A stretch of 64,000 nucleotides of DNA. Source: Amblyomma americanum (Eukaryota > Arthropoda > Arachnida > Ixodida > Ixodidae). Location: contig NC_135497.1 in the NCBI RefSeq assembly GCF_052857255.1, positions 544,274,358 to 544,338,357 of the forward strand, given 5' to 3'. A model generated the notes under the pieces. It saw only the letters and a program-made list of their open reading frames with translations. It was not told the DNA's origin and did not search any database. Position 1 is the first letter of the stretch. The number at the start of each line of letters is the position of its first letter. Below, piece by piece: positions 30,005 through 41,340 of this stretch. A program made the translations under genes and the position numbers.

Positions 30005-30679
30005 TTTTTCGAAATGCGGAACTGACACCGACGCCGCGTACCATTCATCCGCGATCAGTATACCTGGGATGGTACACCTCACAAAATTGGCAGTGGCTTA
30101 GCTCGGCTATGCCATGATGTACGTATCGAAAGCTAAGGCATAGCATGATTAGCCATGGTTAATCTTGATGGCAAGTTCAGGTGAGTCTGGTTGACTAGCT
30201 ATGATGTTGTCGCTATAAAGACGACACAAATGTCGTTGCGGCGCACGCGAGCTCTCCTCTTCAATCATCGGACATGTTATCAGGCATGCGACGCAGCTGG
30301 CGAAGCGAGCGGAGGCACACGCAACGTCGAGGAACGCGGTGTGACGTCATACCAAAGGGCGGCGCCGCTAACCCGCGCAGTGTGGCATCATGCCAGTTGG
30401 CGCGGCGAGCGCGCAAAGCACAGTAAGCGTCTCACATATCTCGGTGTGCACCCGAACAGCGCCGTAAAGGAAGAGATAAAAGAGGGAGGTAAAGAAAGAG
30501 AAAACTGAAAATTGAAAGTTGCATTTTGAGGAAAGGCGCGGCGCAGCGCATTGGCGGCACAACTGTGGCTTGTTGCTACTAGTGGGGCATGCGTGGTGGT
30601 GACTAGGGAGCGAGAGAGAGAAGTGCGCTGTGTGTCATCACTGCTCCTCGCGCATGCGCAGCACGGCTCTCCAGGAATT
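30005..30679 (+). repeat. Long inverted repeat LIR1, left arm (about 675 bp)
   Basis: The arm starts at TTTTTCGAAATGCGG and ends at GCACGGCTCTCCAGGAAT. Its reverse complement occurs at 31494-32171 with high identity by eye over the whole length. It contains a SINE-tail-like part (ACAGCGCCGTAAAGGAAG at about 30458). No protein frame is recognised. Confidence 0.88.
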
Positions 30680-30686
30680 AAAAAGT

Positions 30687-30780
30687 GGATGCTCATCCCT
30701 GAAGAGACGAACTTGAGCTCTAGGTGGTCACATGATTTCTTAACTGACTTTTTGGGGTGGCTAAACGGTGCTTTCTCTAA
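30687..30780 (+). repeat. Repeat X, copy 2
   Basis: Matches 29897-29998 directly and lies just inside the inner end of the left arm. Confidence 0.7.
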
Positions 30781-31064
30781 TGCGAATTGAATTCGAATAG
30801 TTTGATTAAAAACAGAATACAATACGAATCGACTAGTGATTGAACTGAGTCTAATCGAAGGTTTTGGGCTAATATTCGCCACTTGCACAGACAATTTTTT
30901 CAAAACGAGCAATCGTGCGAAACACTAAAGCGCCAGAGAAGATCCTGCTGTGCGGTTCCGTTCAGTTTATTTTCCTTAAAGGCCCCCGATTTCATGGATA
31001 TTACATAAGTGTTGGGTACAAGATTTGGATTAACACTAGTTCAAGTAACGTTCAAGTAATTGGT

Positions 31065-31358
31065 TTTTGGAGAAAGGAAAATGGCGCAGTATCGGTCTCA
31101 TATATCGTTGGACACCTGAACCGCGCCGTAAGAGAAGGAATAAGGAAGGGAGTGAAAGAAAGGAAGAAGGAGGTGCCGTAGTGGAGGGCTCCGGAATAAT
31201 TTCGACCACCTGGAGATCTTTACGTGGAGTGACATCGCACAGCACACGAGCGCCTTAGCCTTTTTCCTCCATAAAAACGCAGCCGCCGCGGTCGGGTTCG
31301 AACCCGAGAACTCCGGATCAGTAGTCGAGCGCCCTAACCACTGAGCCACCGCGGCGGG
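31065..31358 (-). mobile_element. tRNA-derived SINE, complete
   Basis: Best-preserved copy. On the minus strand the head is CGGTGGCTCAGTGGTTAGGG followed by CTACTGATCCGGAGTTC and the B box GGGTTCGAACCCGACCGC. The body has TCGTGTGCTGTGCGATGTCA and the distal part ends at CCATTTTCCTTTCTCC. It lies in the spacer of LIR1. Confidence 0.88.
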
Positions 31359-31493
31359 TGAGATCGTGCATCAAAGAAGGGTTTGCTGATATTGCCTCAC
31401 CCCTGCCACGTCGTCCGCTGTTGGAGGGTATGTGTGAGCATTTGGGGTTTTAAAGCGAAAGCTTTACTGGCCACACGTTGAGCAGTTTCGCGT

Positions 31494-32171
31494 GATTCCT
31501 CGAGAGCCGTGCTGCGCATGCGCGAGGAGCAGTGAAGACATACGGCGCATTTCTCTGTACCGCTTCCTGGTCACAACCGCGCATGCGCCACTCGTAGCAA
31601 CAAGCCACAGGCGTGCCGCCACTGCGCTGCGCCGCGCCTTTCCTCAAAATGCAACTTTCAATTTTCAGTTTTCTATTTCTTTACCTCCCTCTTTTATCCC
31701 TTCCTTTACGGCGCTGTTCGGGTGCACACCGAGATATGTGAGACGCTTACTGTGCTTTGCGCGCTCGCCGCGCCAACTGGCATGATGTCACGCTGCGCGG
31801 CTTACCGCCGCCGCCCTTTGGTATGACGTCACACCGCGTTCCTCGACGTTGGGTGTGCCTCCGCTCGCTTCGCCAGCTGCGTCGCATGCCTGATAACATG
31901 TCCGATGATTCAAAAGGAGAGCTCGCGTGCGCCGCAACGACAGTTGTGTCGTCTTTATAGCGACAACATCATAGCTAGTCAACCAGACTCACCTGAACTT
32001 GCAATCAAGATTAACCAAGGCTAATCATGCTATGCCTTAGCTTTCGATACGTACATCATGGCATAGCCGAGCTAAGCCACTGCCAAATTTGTGAGGTGTA
32101 CCATCCCAGGTATACTAATCTCGGCTGAATGGTACGCGGCGTCGGTGTCAGTCCCGCATTTCGAAAAGTTG
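31494..32171 (-). repeat. Long inverted repeat LIR1, right arm
   Basis: Reverse complement of 30005-30679, from AGGAATCACG-side inner border (GATTCCTCGAGAGCCGTGC) to GTCCCGCATTTCGAAAAG. The spacer between arms is about 0.8 kb and holds repeat X copy 2, an AT-rich GAATA/TATTC piece and a SINE. Confidence 0.88.
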
Positions 32172-32407
32172 TCGAAGATAAAAATTCAGGGGCACTTTGT
32201 TGAGCTAAAGTGCTGTGGGGCGAAAGCCTTTAGCGCGGTGTTGTTGCTAGTGTCACTGATGTGTGGTTACTATGTTAATTAGGGACACAATGTTTTGTGA
32301 ATCTGAAATGCTGGAGACACTGGAGGGCATTTGTGAGGCATCCATCTGATTAGACGCCTCTCTGCAAACACTCTCCAGCGTCCTAGACAAGAAATACCTA
32401 TGCGTTG

Positions 32408-32560
32408 TCAGGAAGTAGCGTAGTCGTTAGCACGCTCAGCTGTGGAACGGAAGGACAGTTGTTCGTAACTCATCGTGCACACAGGTGTTTTTTTTGTTAT
32501 GGAGTTGAAGAGTGTCACGACGGACGGACGGAGACGGCATGACCATTAAAGGCTTTCCAC
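32408..32560 (+). mobile_element. tRNA-His-like SINE (fourth family)
   Basis: AGTAGCGTAGTCGTTAGCAC resembles an A box, the arm around GCTCAGCTGTGGAACGGA has GTG in the anticodon place, and GTTGTTCGTAACTC is a weakened B box. A T-run and a body with GACGGACGGACGGAGACGG follow. Diverged and probably old. Confidence 0.5.
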
Positions 32561-33741
32561 TTAAGAGGGCAGGGCTTATTCGAACTTCGTGCCAGTTGTT
32601 CGGAAAGTATTCGAAACGTTCACAACATACTTCATTCATTTTGAATAATAATGATTATACCATAGTAGATTCCTTCAAATAATAGCGTAGTGTGATGTTC
32701 GATTCCCTACATTTCCGAATATTCGCGCATTCTTAGATTTCCTTTATTCATCTGTCCGACCGCGCTCCTTGGAGTCTCCGCGTATTTCAAAGTCTTGTTC
32801 CGCGTCGCACGCGGGAACTTCCAGGTCCTGCCGGCCATTGCGTCTCCGTCGACGTTTCCTTCTTGCTTTGCACACTTTCAAAGCCAGAAACAAAAACCAG
32901 CGCTTGCCCGTCGTGGCGTCAGCGTCTCTCGCGTACGAACTGGCGCCTCCAGACGCAGGTGTGAAGAGGTACGAAGGTTCGGTTCTATTTCCTAAAACTG
33001 GTATATCTGTCCTCGAGCCGGGAGGCCTCCTGCAGAACGAACGTGAGATACTGAACGCAGTTACATCGGCACTTCTGTACACTGTATTACGAGGCAACAC
33101 TGAGAAAAGTTTCTAGGGTACACTTATGCTCTACCTGAAGGGTATGACTCGATAGGGTTGATTGGTATTTAGCGCTTTTTGCGCCGCACTATGAGGCCAT
33201 GCTTCAAATACAAAGTTTCTATTGGCAATTGACATTTGCTTTCATTACAAGGGTAACCAAATTAAGTGGACACATCTGCTTTGAATAAGCATGTTTTTTT
33301 TTTCAAGTTAAATTTTTTTAACAATGTCGTTTCGGATATGTAGAATGCTAATGTCGTCTTAAATGTTTTTTTCTGGTCCGTTGAGAGAGAATTTTTTTCT
33401 TCCTATCGAAGACAAACTTTGAGCTGCCTGCAGTGTCTTCGCAATTTATATCAAGCCAATTATAGAGAAAGACACTATGTTTGAATAAGGTTTTCTTTCA
33501 TCGTGCGAGCTCTATCGCAATGAGCGGTTCAGAGGCCGTGGTAACCATAAAACACCTCACGTAGCCCGGAGGTGAGAACCCGAATGCATGCGGCCAGTCC
33601 AGCGTACGCAGCAGGCGCTTGGGACGCTGCCCACGGGCGCTCTACCCGATAATGTACGCAAATCGCAATAGCAGATAGCAGTACCGCCACTCTGTTTTCT
33701 TAGGCGATAGCCTTTAATGGCTCATACTCGCGTCCGTCCGA
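32561..33741. other. Unassigned
   Basis: Both strands are partly open at 32744-33116 in a locally GC-rich piece, but no family is recognised. The rest is AT-rich. Confidence 0.35.
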
Positions 33742-34668
33742 TTTTAGCTCACGTAGCCTTGCCCGTCCGTTACCTTTTAGGTCACGTGACCTTGTCCGTC
33801 CGATACGTTTTAGGTCACGTGACCTTGCTTGTTCGTTACATTTTAGGTCACGTGACCTTGCCCGTCCCTTACATTTTAGGTCACGTGACCTTGCTTGTTT
33901 GTTACATTTTAGGTCACGTGGACTTGCTCGTCCGTTACATTTTAGGTCACGTGACCTTGTCCGCCCGATACGTTTTAGGTCACGTGACCTTGCTTGTTCG
34001 TTACATTTTAGGTCACGTGACCTTGTCCGTCCGATACGTTTTAGGTCACGTGATCTTGCTTGTTCCTAACATTTTAGGTCAGGTGGCCTTGCCCGTCCGT
34101 TACGTTTTAGGTCACTTGACCTTGTCCGCCCGATACGTTATAGGTCACGTGACCTTGCTTGTTCCTTACATTTTAGGTCACGTGGCCTTGTCCGTCCGAT
34201 ACGTTTTAGGTCACGTGACCTTTCTTGTTCCTTACATTTTAGGTCACGTGGCCTTGCCCGTCCGTTACGTTTTGGTGACGTGACCTTGTCCGTCCGGTAC
34301 GTTTTAGGTCACGTGACCTTGTTTGTTGCTTATATTTTAGGTCACGTGGCCTTGCCAGTCCGTTACGTTTTAGGTCACGTGACCTTGCTTGTTCGTTAAA
34401 TTTTAGGTCACGTGACCTTGCTTGTTCGTTACATTTTAGTCACGTAACCTTGCTTGTTCGTTACATTTTAGGTCGCGTGACCTTGTCCGTCCGATACGTT
34501 TTAGGTCACGTGACCTTGCTTGTTCGTCACATTTTATGTCACGTGGCATTGTCCGTCCGTTAGATTTTAGGTCACGTGACCGTGTCCGTCCGATATGTTT
34601 TAGGTCGCGTGAGCTTCTCCGTCCGTTACAACCTAGGTCACGTGAACTTGTCACGTGACCTAGGGACT
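33742..34668. repeat. 33-bp minisatellite of GTCACGTGAC palindromes, about 28 units
   Basis: Units follow TTTTAGGTCACGTGACCTTG plus a 13-base linker. Two linker types (CTTGTTCGTTACA-like and TCCGTCCGATACG-like) tend to alternate, giving a 66-bp higher-order unit. Period is 33 in nearly all units with two of 32. Most units keep the 14-base palindrome AGGTCACGTGACCT. Because 33 is a multiple of three, frames stay open on both strands, which explains apparent repeat proteins. The array ends with one inverted half unit (34652-34668). Confidence 0.95.
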
Positions 34669-37071
34669 TATCACAATCTGCCAGCTGGACAGTGAGCAAA
34701 CTGCCCCCTGTGGCGAGTGGTGTGATCCGCCGCCAAACAACAAATGCTGATACACAACGTGACGTCGCCACTCAGATTCAAATCAGAGCAATGAGTTGCA
34801 AAAGGCATTCGCATTCTTGCTGTTGAGAGATATCTAAGTGCCTCCACCGAACTTTTTCTAGTTCTAAACGCCAACGTTCCAGAAAAGGAGCATTTGCCCT
34901 AAACTCAGTACCGGCGAAAGACAGAGGGTTTAGTCCTTTTTTTTGTTCACGAATGCAAAGTAGGACACGACACGAGTTGCGGTGTGGGTCTAACCGCTGC
35001 AACCAGTTGCATTGTTCGCAGGTGGTTGCACTTTTCGGCTATCGATCACTGTTTGGTAATTCGACAGTGGTTGCGATTCCCGCATTTCGGTGAAAGAAAG
35101 CTTGTAAAAGAGATGTGTGACTAGATTTCAGTGAACTTTAAAGAACCTAGGCAGGTGAAAATCTATCAAGTAGGCTACCACTATAGTGCGTCCCGTTGCC
35201 TAAAGTTCTGTACGAAGAAATTTACAAGCGGGCGAAAAAATAGCGTAAACATGGCCACTCACACAAGAAAGCATGGTTACATCAGCGGACGTTGACGTTT
35301 AGGTCATTATGTATTCCACTGGTCTATATCTGTTTAGAGCCATGTGTAGTATAGTCGCATACGACGAATTGCGTATATGAGAGTACAGAGAGAGTGAGCT
35401 CTCCACTTGCGCACACCCTTTTAGAGGCTGGATATGCTGCCAAAGTACCGGAGTAGAATTCGATCACTAGATATACGGAATGCTTACTCTTGGCTACGGA
35501 GGCGTATTCAAAGCCTAAACCCTAGTAACTTAGCGCAGTTAGCAATGAGAGGGCGCTTTTAAACGCGGCACAGGAGGTGCTGAGGTTACCAGATATACGA
35601 GACTGAAACCTCTGCTAAATTTTCAGTCCTGCTTGAAATTGGCATATTTGTAGAGGGTATTTGTTTCCGTTGGAAACGTAAAATTCCCGTATTTGTAGTC
35701 ACGGCAATCTATACCCGGGGATTCGGCGGAATGCGCTGCCCATAAAAAGGAGTGCGCTAGAGGTCAGTTTATTCCCACTTCACTCCCATTAGCCTAAATA
35801 GTCTTTGGAGTGCAAAAGCCGAATTGTACGAGTTGGAGCGTACATCCCAGGGGCCGGAACAGAACAACATGATAGGATGAAAAGACGCAACACAGAACAG
35901 GAGCCACTAGAAACTGGAAAAATTTTCTTTTGGAAAACAGACGTTAAATACGTAAGGTTCGAACAGCATAACGACAAAACACGCTTAGGGAAACTTAACA
36001 CAGACCGTCCATAAAGGTTGGCAACGTTGAAAGAGAGCGGCAATTTGCAGACGCAGTCACACCCTTTATTGAAAGCTGTTGCGTCGTGATGCCGTTTTAT
36101 CGCGTTGCGCTGTTTAGGGTGCGGTCTCCCTCCATCAGAGTATGTACAGTGCAGGGATCCGAATTAAATCCGTTATTGTGCACCAACATTGCCTTGCTTG
36201 TTGAAAAACCTAATGCGGCTATTCTTTAGAGGCGCGCACATACGCAAATCACGCAATGGTATTCGGAAAACCTTACCGCCTGTCTGCGCATAAAAAAAAC
36301 TTTTGTTGAGCCCACGGTCGTCTTGTTAGAGTGAACGTGAATGTGCAATATGTTGCATACTTGCGAACTAGTAACTTGGCACAGGCATCGCGGCGATCTG
36401 TCCCCTTTCCCGCGCTTTTTTCGTGTATACCTAATTGTGGGGGCATCACTCTCGTGTGAAGCATCACGGAGCTGGGATCCAATTCCAACTTGCGTTCCTG
36501 TGTTCTCAGCAACAATGAATGATGCTGTCTATAAACGCTGGCACGAACGATACCGTCACGCGTGCGCTTACATTGAGATGTCGTTTGGGCAGTCCATTTG
36601 GTGCACGATGCTAAGAGAGAGAAACTGCGCTAATGACAAGGACGAGACAATACTACGAAGCATAATCTTGGGTTGTCTTTGTCAATGGGCAGTTTACCTC
36701 ACCTATTAGAAATCATGCTTGCGAGACTGACCTAGATAATGATTGATAGAAATAACGCCGCAGTAAGTTTCGTTTGATTTTTTGGTTTAGCTTGCGCAAA
36801 GTGCTAAGAGCTCTATTTTAATTTTTACTGCTGCTACCACCAGTTCACGGTACAAAGAACGAGTTTATACGCGAGGATCCACCAAGACGACCAGCGTATT
36901 AAAGTGACTAAAATGAATTCGGTGTGGAAGGTTTGTTATCAATGTACTCGTCTAGTCATTTAGTATCTAATATTGTCTCGTCCATGATGAGCGAGACAAG
37001 CCTTTTGACATTCCCCAAAATTTGCTCACAACAATTTTATTTTCACATGTTGTGAATTGATAGAACCTTCT
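34669..37071. other. Unassigned 2.4 kb
   Basis: No coding sequence, RNA or repeat is recognised. Confidence 0.4.
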
Positions 37072-37081
37072 TATTTTTCCG

Positions 37082-37252
37082 CACCTGAGTCAACAGTTCC
37101 GCCGGCGCCGGAGAGCGGTCGACCGTATACGAAAGCATGTCTTCAACGTGGTGCAGGTCTCGGCCTCGAACTCTTCGACGCCACATGCGTCGTGTTGCGT
37201 TCAGAACGCGTGTGGCCCGGCGCAGACAAACGCCTGTCTGATCACGTAAGTT
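37082..37252 (+). other. Possible exon in a GC-rich island
   Basis: A pyrimidine tract and AG (GCACCTGAGTCAACAG) precede, and a consensus donor CAC/GTAAGT follows at 37246-37252. One open frame contains CCVQNACGPAQTNACL, a Cys-rich motif. GC and CpG are far above the flanks through about 37450. No family is recognised and the call rests on splice signals alone. Confidence 0.25.
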
Positions 37253-37752
37253 TGCCTCAGTGGTCTGGTGACGTAGCGCACACTCAGCCCACGATTGGCG
37301 AAGCTCGCGCGGGTCGATTCAATGCCCCGGAGTCGAACGGGGCGCGGATAAGGCCCGGTGGCTACCAGCACACGCGCCCTCTGGTAGAGCGCCGGTGTCG
37401 TGCACGTTACGCGCGACTCTTGCGTGCTCTTTGCCACCGTCATGGTGGTGTTCAGCGTCGTTACTTAAGTGCAGCTAGGTCACCATGGGTTTTTGTTTGA
37501 CTGAGGACAAATTCGAGTTGGCCTCCGTCACTTGATTACCGTACTGAGATGCAAAAGGGTACTCTCGCTGCACATCATTGTTTTATGAGCTGGGAATGGC
37601 CAGAAGTGAAACACAGGTGTCACCACCAGCGCCAATCTTCACAAGCAAACTGCAGTGAAATGAACGCATGTTTTGAGCTGGTCTCTGACTCTGGACCGCA
37701 CAAATCTATATTCACTTAAACAAAGGATCACGAAGTCCATGGCATTGCTAAC

Positions 37753-38439
37753 ATGACCATGAACGCCGCGAGTTTTAAGTTGATTGGCAAAAAAATACAC
37801 CATTTTCAAATCCAGATTTCTCCGAGGCGAAAGCGCCTTCCGCTGCCTAACGAGCATAAACAGAGACGCAGAAAACGATATTATTGCATCTTGCTAAGAA
37901 TGAAATTTGGTGCAGTGGTCCTCAGGGCTCCTCCAAGAAAACACCTCGAGTGGCATGTACACGCAGCAAAAGAGTGTCCACTCGAGACGGGAGCTGCTGA
38001 TTCCAAGCTGTGGCAATCGGCGGCCGTAACTGGCAACGGGAACAAAGCGCGTTCCATAGGTTACGCTATACGCACAACCTGCAGGATGCGGAAGACCGAA
38101 GAAATCGTGCACGCTGCTCACAAGCCGGTTAACCCTTGCGTGGTGGCTTTGTCACCCAAACTGGGTAGCACTCAGTTCTATGCTTACAGTGTGCGCATTT
38201 TGAATGCAGTTACAGAAGCTGTGCTTTTGCAGCAGGGACAACTGAATGCATTGAGAAAGGCCATATATTCGACCAGCGCATTAAATGAGGGGTGGAGATT
38301 TACTTCACTGACAGATTATACAGCCGCTATTCTGCAATGGAGGCTTGAACTTAATGTGAGCTCGCGCTTCATAGTGCGCACCACCATTACGGACAAAAAC
38401 TGTACGCGGGTGGATGATTTCACAAATATATGCAAGTGA
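37753..38439 (+). CDS. Intact 228-codon open frame, unrecognised
   Basis: ATG at 37753 opens a frame of 228 codons, the longest uninterrupted one in the window outside recognised elements. It begins MTMNAASFKLIGKKI, has a very basic stretch RRKRLPLPNEHKQRRRKRYY (residues about 25-45), and ends TRVDDFTNICK. No signal peptide, membrane segment or known motif is seen. For DNA of this composition a frame this long is unexpected by chance but not impossible. It could be an exon, an old element, or chance. Confidence 0.3.
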   Translation: MTMNAASFKLIGKKIHHFQIQISPRRKRLPLPNEHKQRRRKRYYCILLRMKFGAVVLRAPPRKHLEWHVHAAKECPLETGAADSKLWQSAAVTGNGNKARSIGYAIRTTCRMRKTEEIVHAAHKPVNPCVVALSPKLGSTQFYAYSVRILNAVTEAVLLQQGQLNALRKAIYSTSALNEGWRFTSLTDYTAAILQWRLELNVSSRFIVRTTITDKNCTRVDDFTNICK

Positions 38440-38530
38440 TCGACGTCCCCTCAGGCATATCTGTGATTGACTTTCTATGAATAGGGTGTCACAATGCAGC
38501 AAGAGTTCAGGCTAAGAGGGAAGTAATTAA

Positions 38531-40326
38531 GCAGCAGCATGATCGGCCTAACCACGCCCACAACAGTACAAAGCACTCTTCCCTATCTGTCCAATTATCG
38601 CTGTCATGTGATCGGCCCACCTGATTTTGTGCCGACCCCTGCTACGCTGTCCTCTCGGAATCCACTACGTCACCCGAAAAGACCACCGGTTATCTTGGCT
38701 TCGCATCACATCCTCTGCTGAAGCCAAATTCTTCGTGGTTTCCGCTAGGATGTGTTAGATCACATTTGTTCCGTCGCCCAATGTCCCCTTTTCCTGTCTC
38801 TTAACGTTACACTTATTATTTTATTTTTCACAGCTCTCCGCATTGTCCTCAATTTAAGCTTAATCTTTTTTGTTATTCTGTACGGTTCTGCCCCATAGGT
38901 GAGTACTGGTAAGGTAAAGCTGTTATTTTGTTTTCTCTTGAGGGATATGCGTAAACAATTATTCATGATCAGAGACTATTTGCCAAATGCGCTCCACCCC
39001 TTTGTTGTTCTCATAGTTCACTCTCGTGGTCCGAATCTGCGGTCACTATCTGCTGTAAGTAGATGTATTCCCTGTCTACTTTCAACCATTCGCTGCTTAT
39101 TGTAAACTCCCATTTGCTTCCGAGACTGTTGAACATTGCTCAGTGTTCTGCACGTTAATTTTGTGAACCCTTGCTTTGCTTTGAATATCTAGGTCCTCGG
39201 TCATGATTTGTAATTTGTTCCCTGAGTTATTACCTGCGCAATTTCATAAGCGAATCGCAGATTAGTAAGGTGCTCTACACTAACATTTATCGCGAACTGT
39301 TCCGCTTGTGAACACCGTGATTACATCCTATAAGCACGCGGTGAACAGGACTGGGTAGATCGTGAGTTCTTTTCTGATTGCCTTCTTCGTTAGCATTTAG
39401 CTACTTTCTCTAAGGAGGACAATGGTGACTGTGCTGTCGCTACTTGTACATACGCCTCTTCTACACCCTGTATCCGTATTGCCGGCTTGACTGCTGAGGT
39501 TTCGAATGTTTCAAATAGTTTCTCATTTTCTGTGAAGTCCATATGCGAGTTTTTTTTTTGGAATAGCAAATCCACCCACGCAGTCACCAAGTAATACGCG
39601 GAAGTTTTTATCTGCAGCAATGCATTTGATGCTGTTATGTAGTATGGATTAAAATGGTAGTTATATAAACCAATTTTATTTTCGTCGCTTTTCAAAGAAA
39701 AGTTCTGTGGACGAACTTACAATTGCTGCTGAACTTCACTTAAATTCCATGTTCCGATTAGGCTTATTTAGAAGAGAAAAAAACTTCTGATGTAGGTGTT
39801 GGTCAAACTCTGCGCATTGTTATATCACGTGATTGATGATGCGATTACTTTCTGTTGTCAGTTTGCCCGTATGCTAGTCACCCAGGTCATTCAGTTAACC
39901 TAAGTCTAAGGATACCTTGACTCTAGGAGGGATTACTGTAGAAATACTCTACAGGAAATGAAAACAAGCTTACCGGTCCGTAATTTATCATGTCGTTGAC
40001 TCTCCTTTGTTAAGGATTGAGGTAATGTTAGCGTTCTTCCAAGACTGTGGTACGCTCGATAACATGAAGCATTGCGAAAAAGGTGGCGAACGATGCAGAC
40101 ATGGAGCATTGGTGTAGACGTAGGGTATCCGCTTCACGCGAAAAATGATCCTGGTTCCAACCTTAAGCTGCTGAAATTTTCCGCCAATGGAACATATATC
40201 CGAGTGTCTAGGGGAATATATAACTAGGCCTGGGGTGTGGTCTCATCCTAGGAACCAGAGCAGATAACATGTCCTCCCTCGACAACAGGATTTTCTGACG
40301 AGGGCCTTGTGTTGGACCACAACTTT
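38531..40326 (-). mobile_element. RTE copy 3, old, with inverted 5' segment
   Basis: From 40096 down to 38531 the minus strand is a decayed RTE body: ETFETSAVKPAIRIQGVEEA (about 39480) matches the RT region, and LPVLTYGAEPYRITKKIKL (about 38900) the C-terminus. From about 40100 to 40326 the plus strand instead carries the RTE leader: GTAGACGTAGGGTATCCGC, then CTAGGCCTGGGGTGTGG and TTGTGTTGGACCACAAC, matching 18470-18695. The candidate target duplication TAATTAA occurs at 38524-38530 and 40327-40333. Many stops and gaps; inactive. Confidence 0.75.
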
Positions 40327-40333
40327 TAATTAA

Positions 40334-41340
40334 TAATGGCATGCCATTCCTACCCCTGATACAAAGGTTCACGGCGCAGGCTTGCTGCGATGCTGTTTAT
40401 GCTCCCCCTTTTCAAGCGTGAATTCAGGTGGGGCAGTTCGCAGTGTGGTGAGGTCCAATCACGACCACGAAAGGTGGAAGATCCGTTGTTGCAGTCTGTC
40501 GGAACACGTGTAAGATACGAGGCATAAGTTGAGGCGCTGAAGGGTCGGAAGGCTCCGAGTGTAGGTTTCGAGAGTCCGCGGAGAACGATCTTCCTGCCTG
40601 GGATTCGTTCACGTCGCTCCTACCGTGCTGTGTCTCCGCGCTATGATAAAGGGCTGGTCCGTACGATGGGTCGGTACCGGCTTATATCTACAGCGCGTCT
40701 CGACATTGGTGGTGATGGAAAAGACAGGAGTACTCCGATTCAGCACCACATGCGCCGCTCTTGAACGGCCTTGGAGCAGGGAGTTTTGAGGATTGTCGCT
40801 TGGCCATTCAGAGTGGTGTCGGCACTGCTGGCTGTGGCGGCGGTATGAAGAAATCTTGCTTGGTAGATCACAGGCGGACTCGCTGCTGCACCGCCTCCCC
40901 TCGCGCAAACCGCCCAGTGCGCGCTGCCGGTGCTTCCAATCGGTGGCTGCCGCGCCTCACGGTCTCCGCTTCCGACCAGGGAGCCTCGGCACATCCTCCA
41001 GCCGCTCTGATAGGGTCGGAAGAACACAGTTTTTTTCAACGCCAGCGTCCCCGAGAAACTGCCATGTGCAGCTACAGTTGTGGTTGTTGTCCTCAAGGAG
41101 AGAAAGGCACGTATACCCAAAGCCAATGATTGGCCAAGACACAAGCTGCGACTTACGGGTGCTGGTAACACCTTCCAAAAAAGAAAAAGGAATACAGATT
41201 TCATGACTTGAGTTGAAATGTCAAACGCGGTGCGATCGGTGGCTGCAAAGGGGAACTGAGCTAAACGTGCAGAGTTTAAGACGCTTTGCCTACAGGTAAA
41301 TTGTGAACTTCAGCAGCCAGAAGATGAAATACAGAAATAT
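40334..41340. other. Unassigned; GC-rich from about 40400 to 41130
   Basis: Open frames on both strands (for example 40740-41204 minus) reflect high GC. No domain is recognised; an LTR or promoter fragment is possible but unsupported. Confidence 0.3.

Noticed and set aside
33717..34283. A 188-codon open frame with a repeated LGHVTL..RY pattern
   Set aside because: It is the 33-bp minisatellite read in frame; the period is a multiple of three, so all frames free of stops in one unit stay open. The antisense strand shows the same effect.
37300..37420. A tRNA-like fold around GGCATTG/CCCCGTTCGACTCCGGGGC
   Set aside because: Only a T-arm-like hairpin is present; no credible D or anticodon arm.
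40740..41204. A minus-strand gene in the GC-rich piece
   Set aside because: Several frames on both strands are open, none with a recognisable motif or splice structure.
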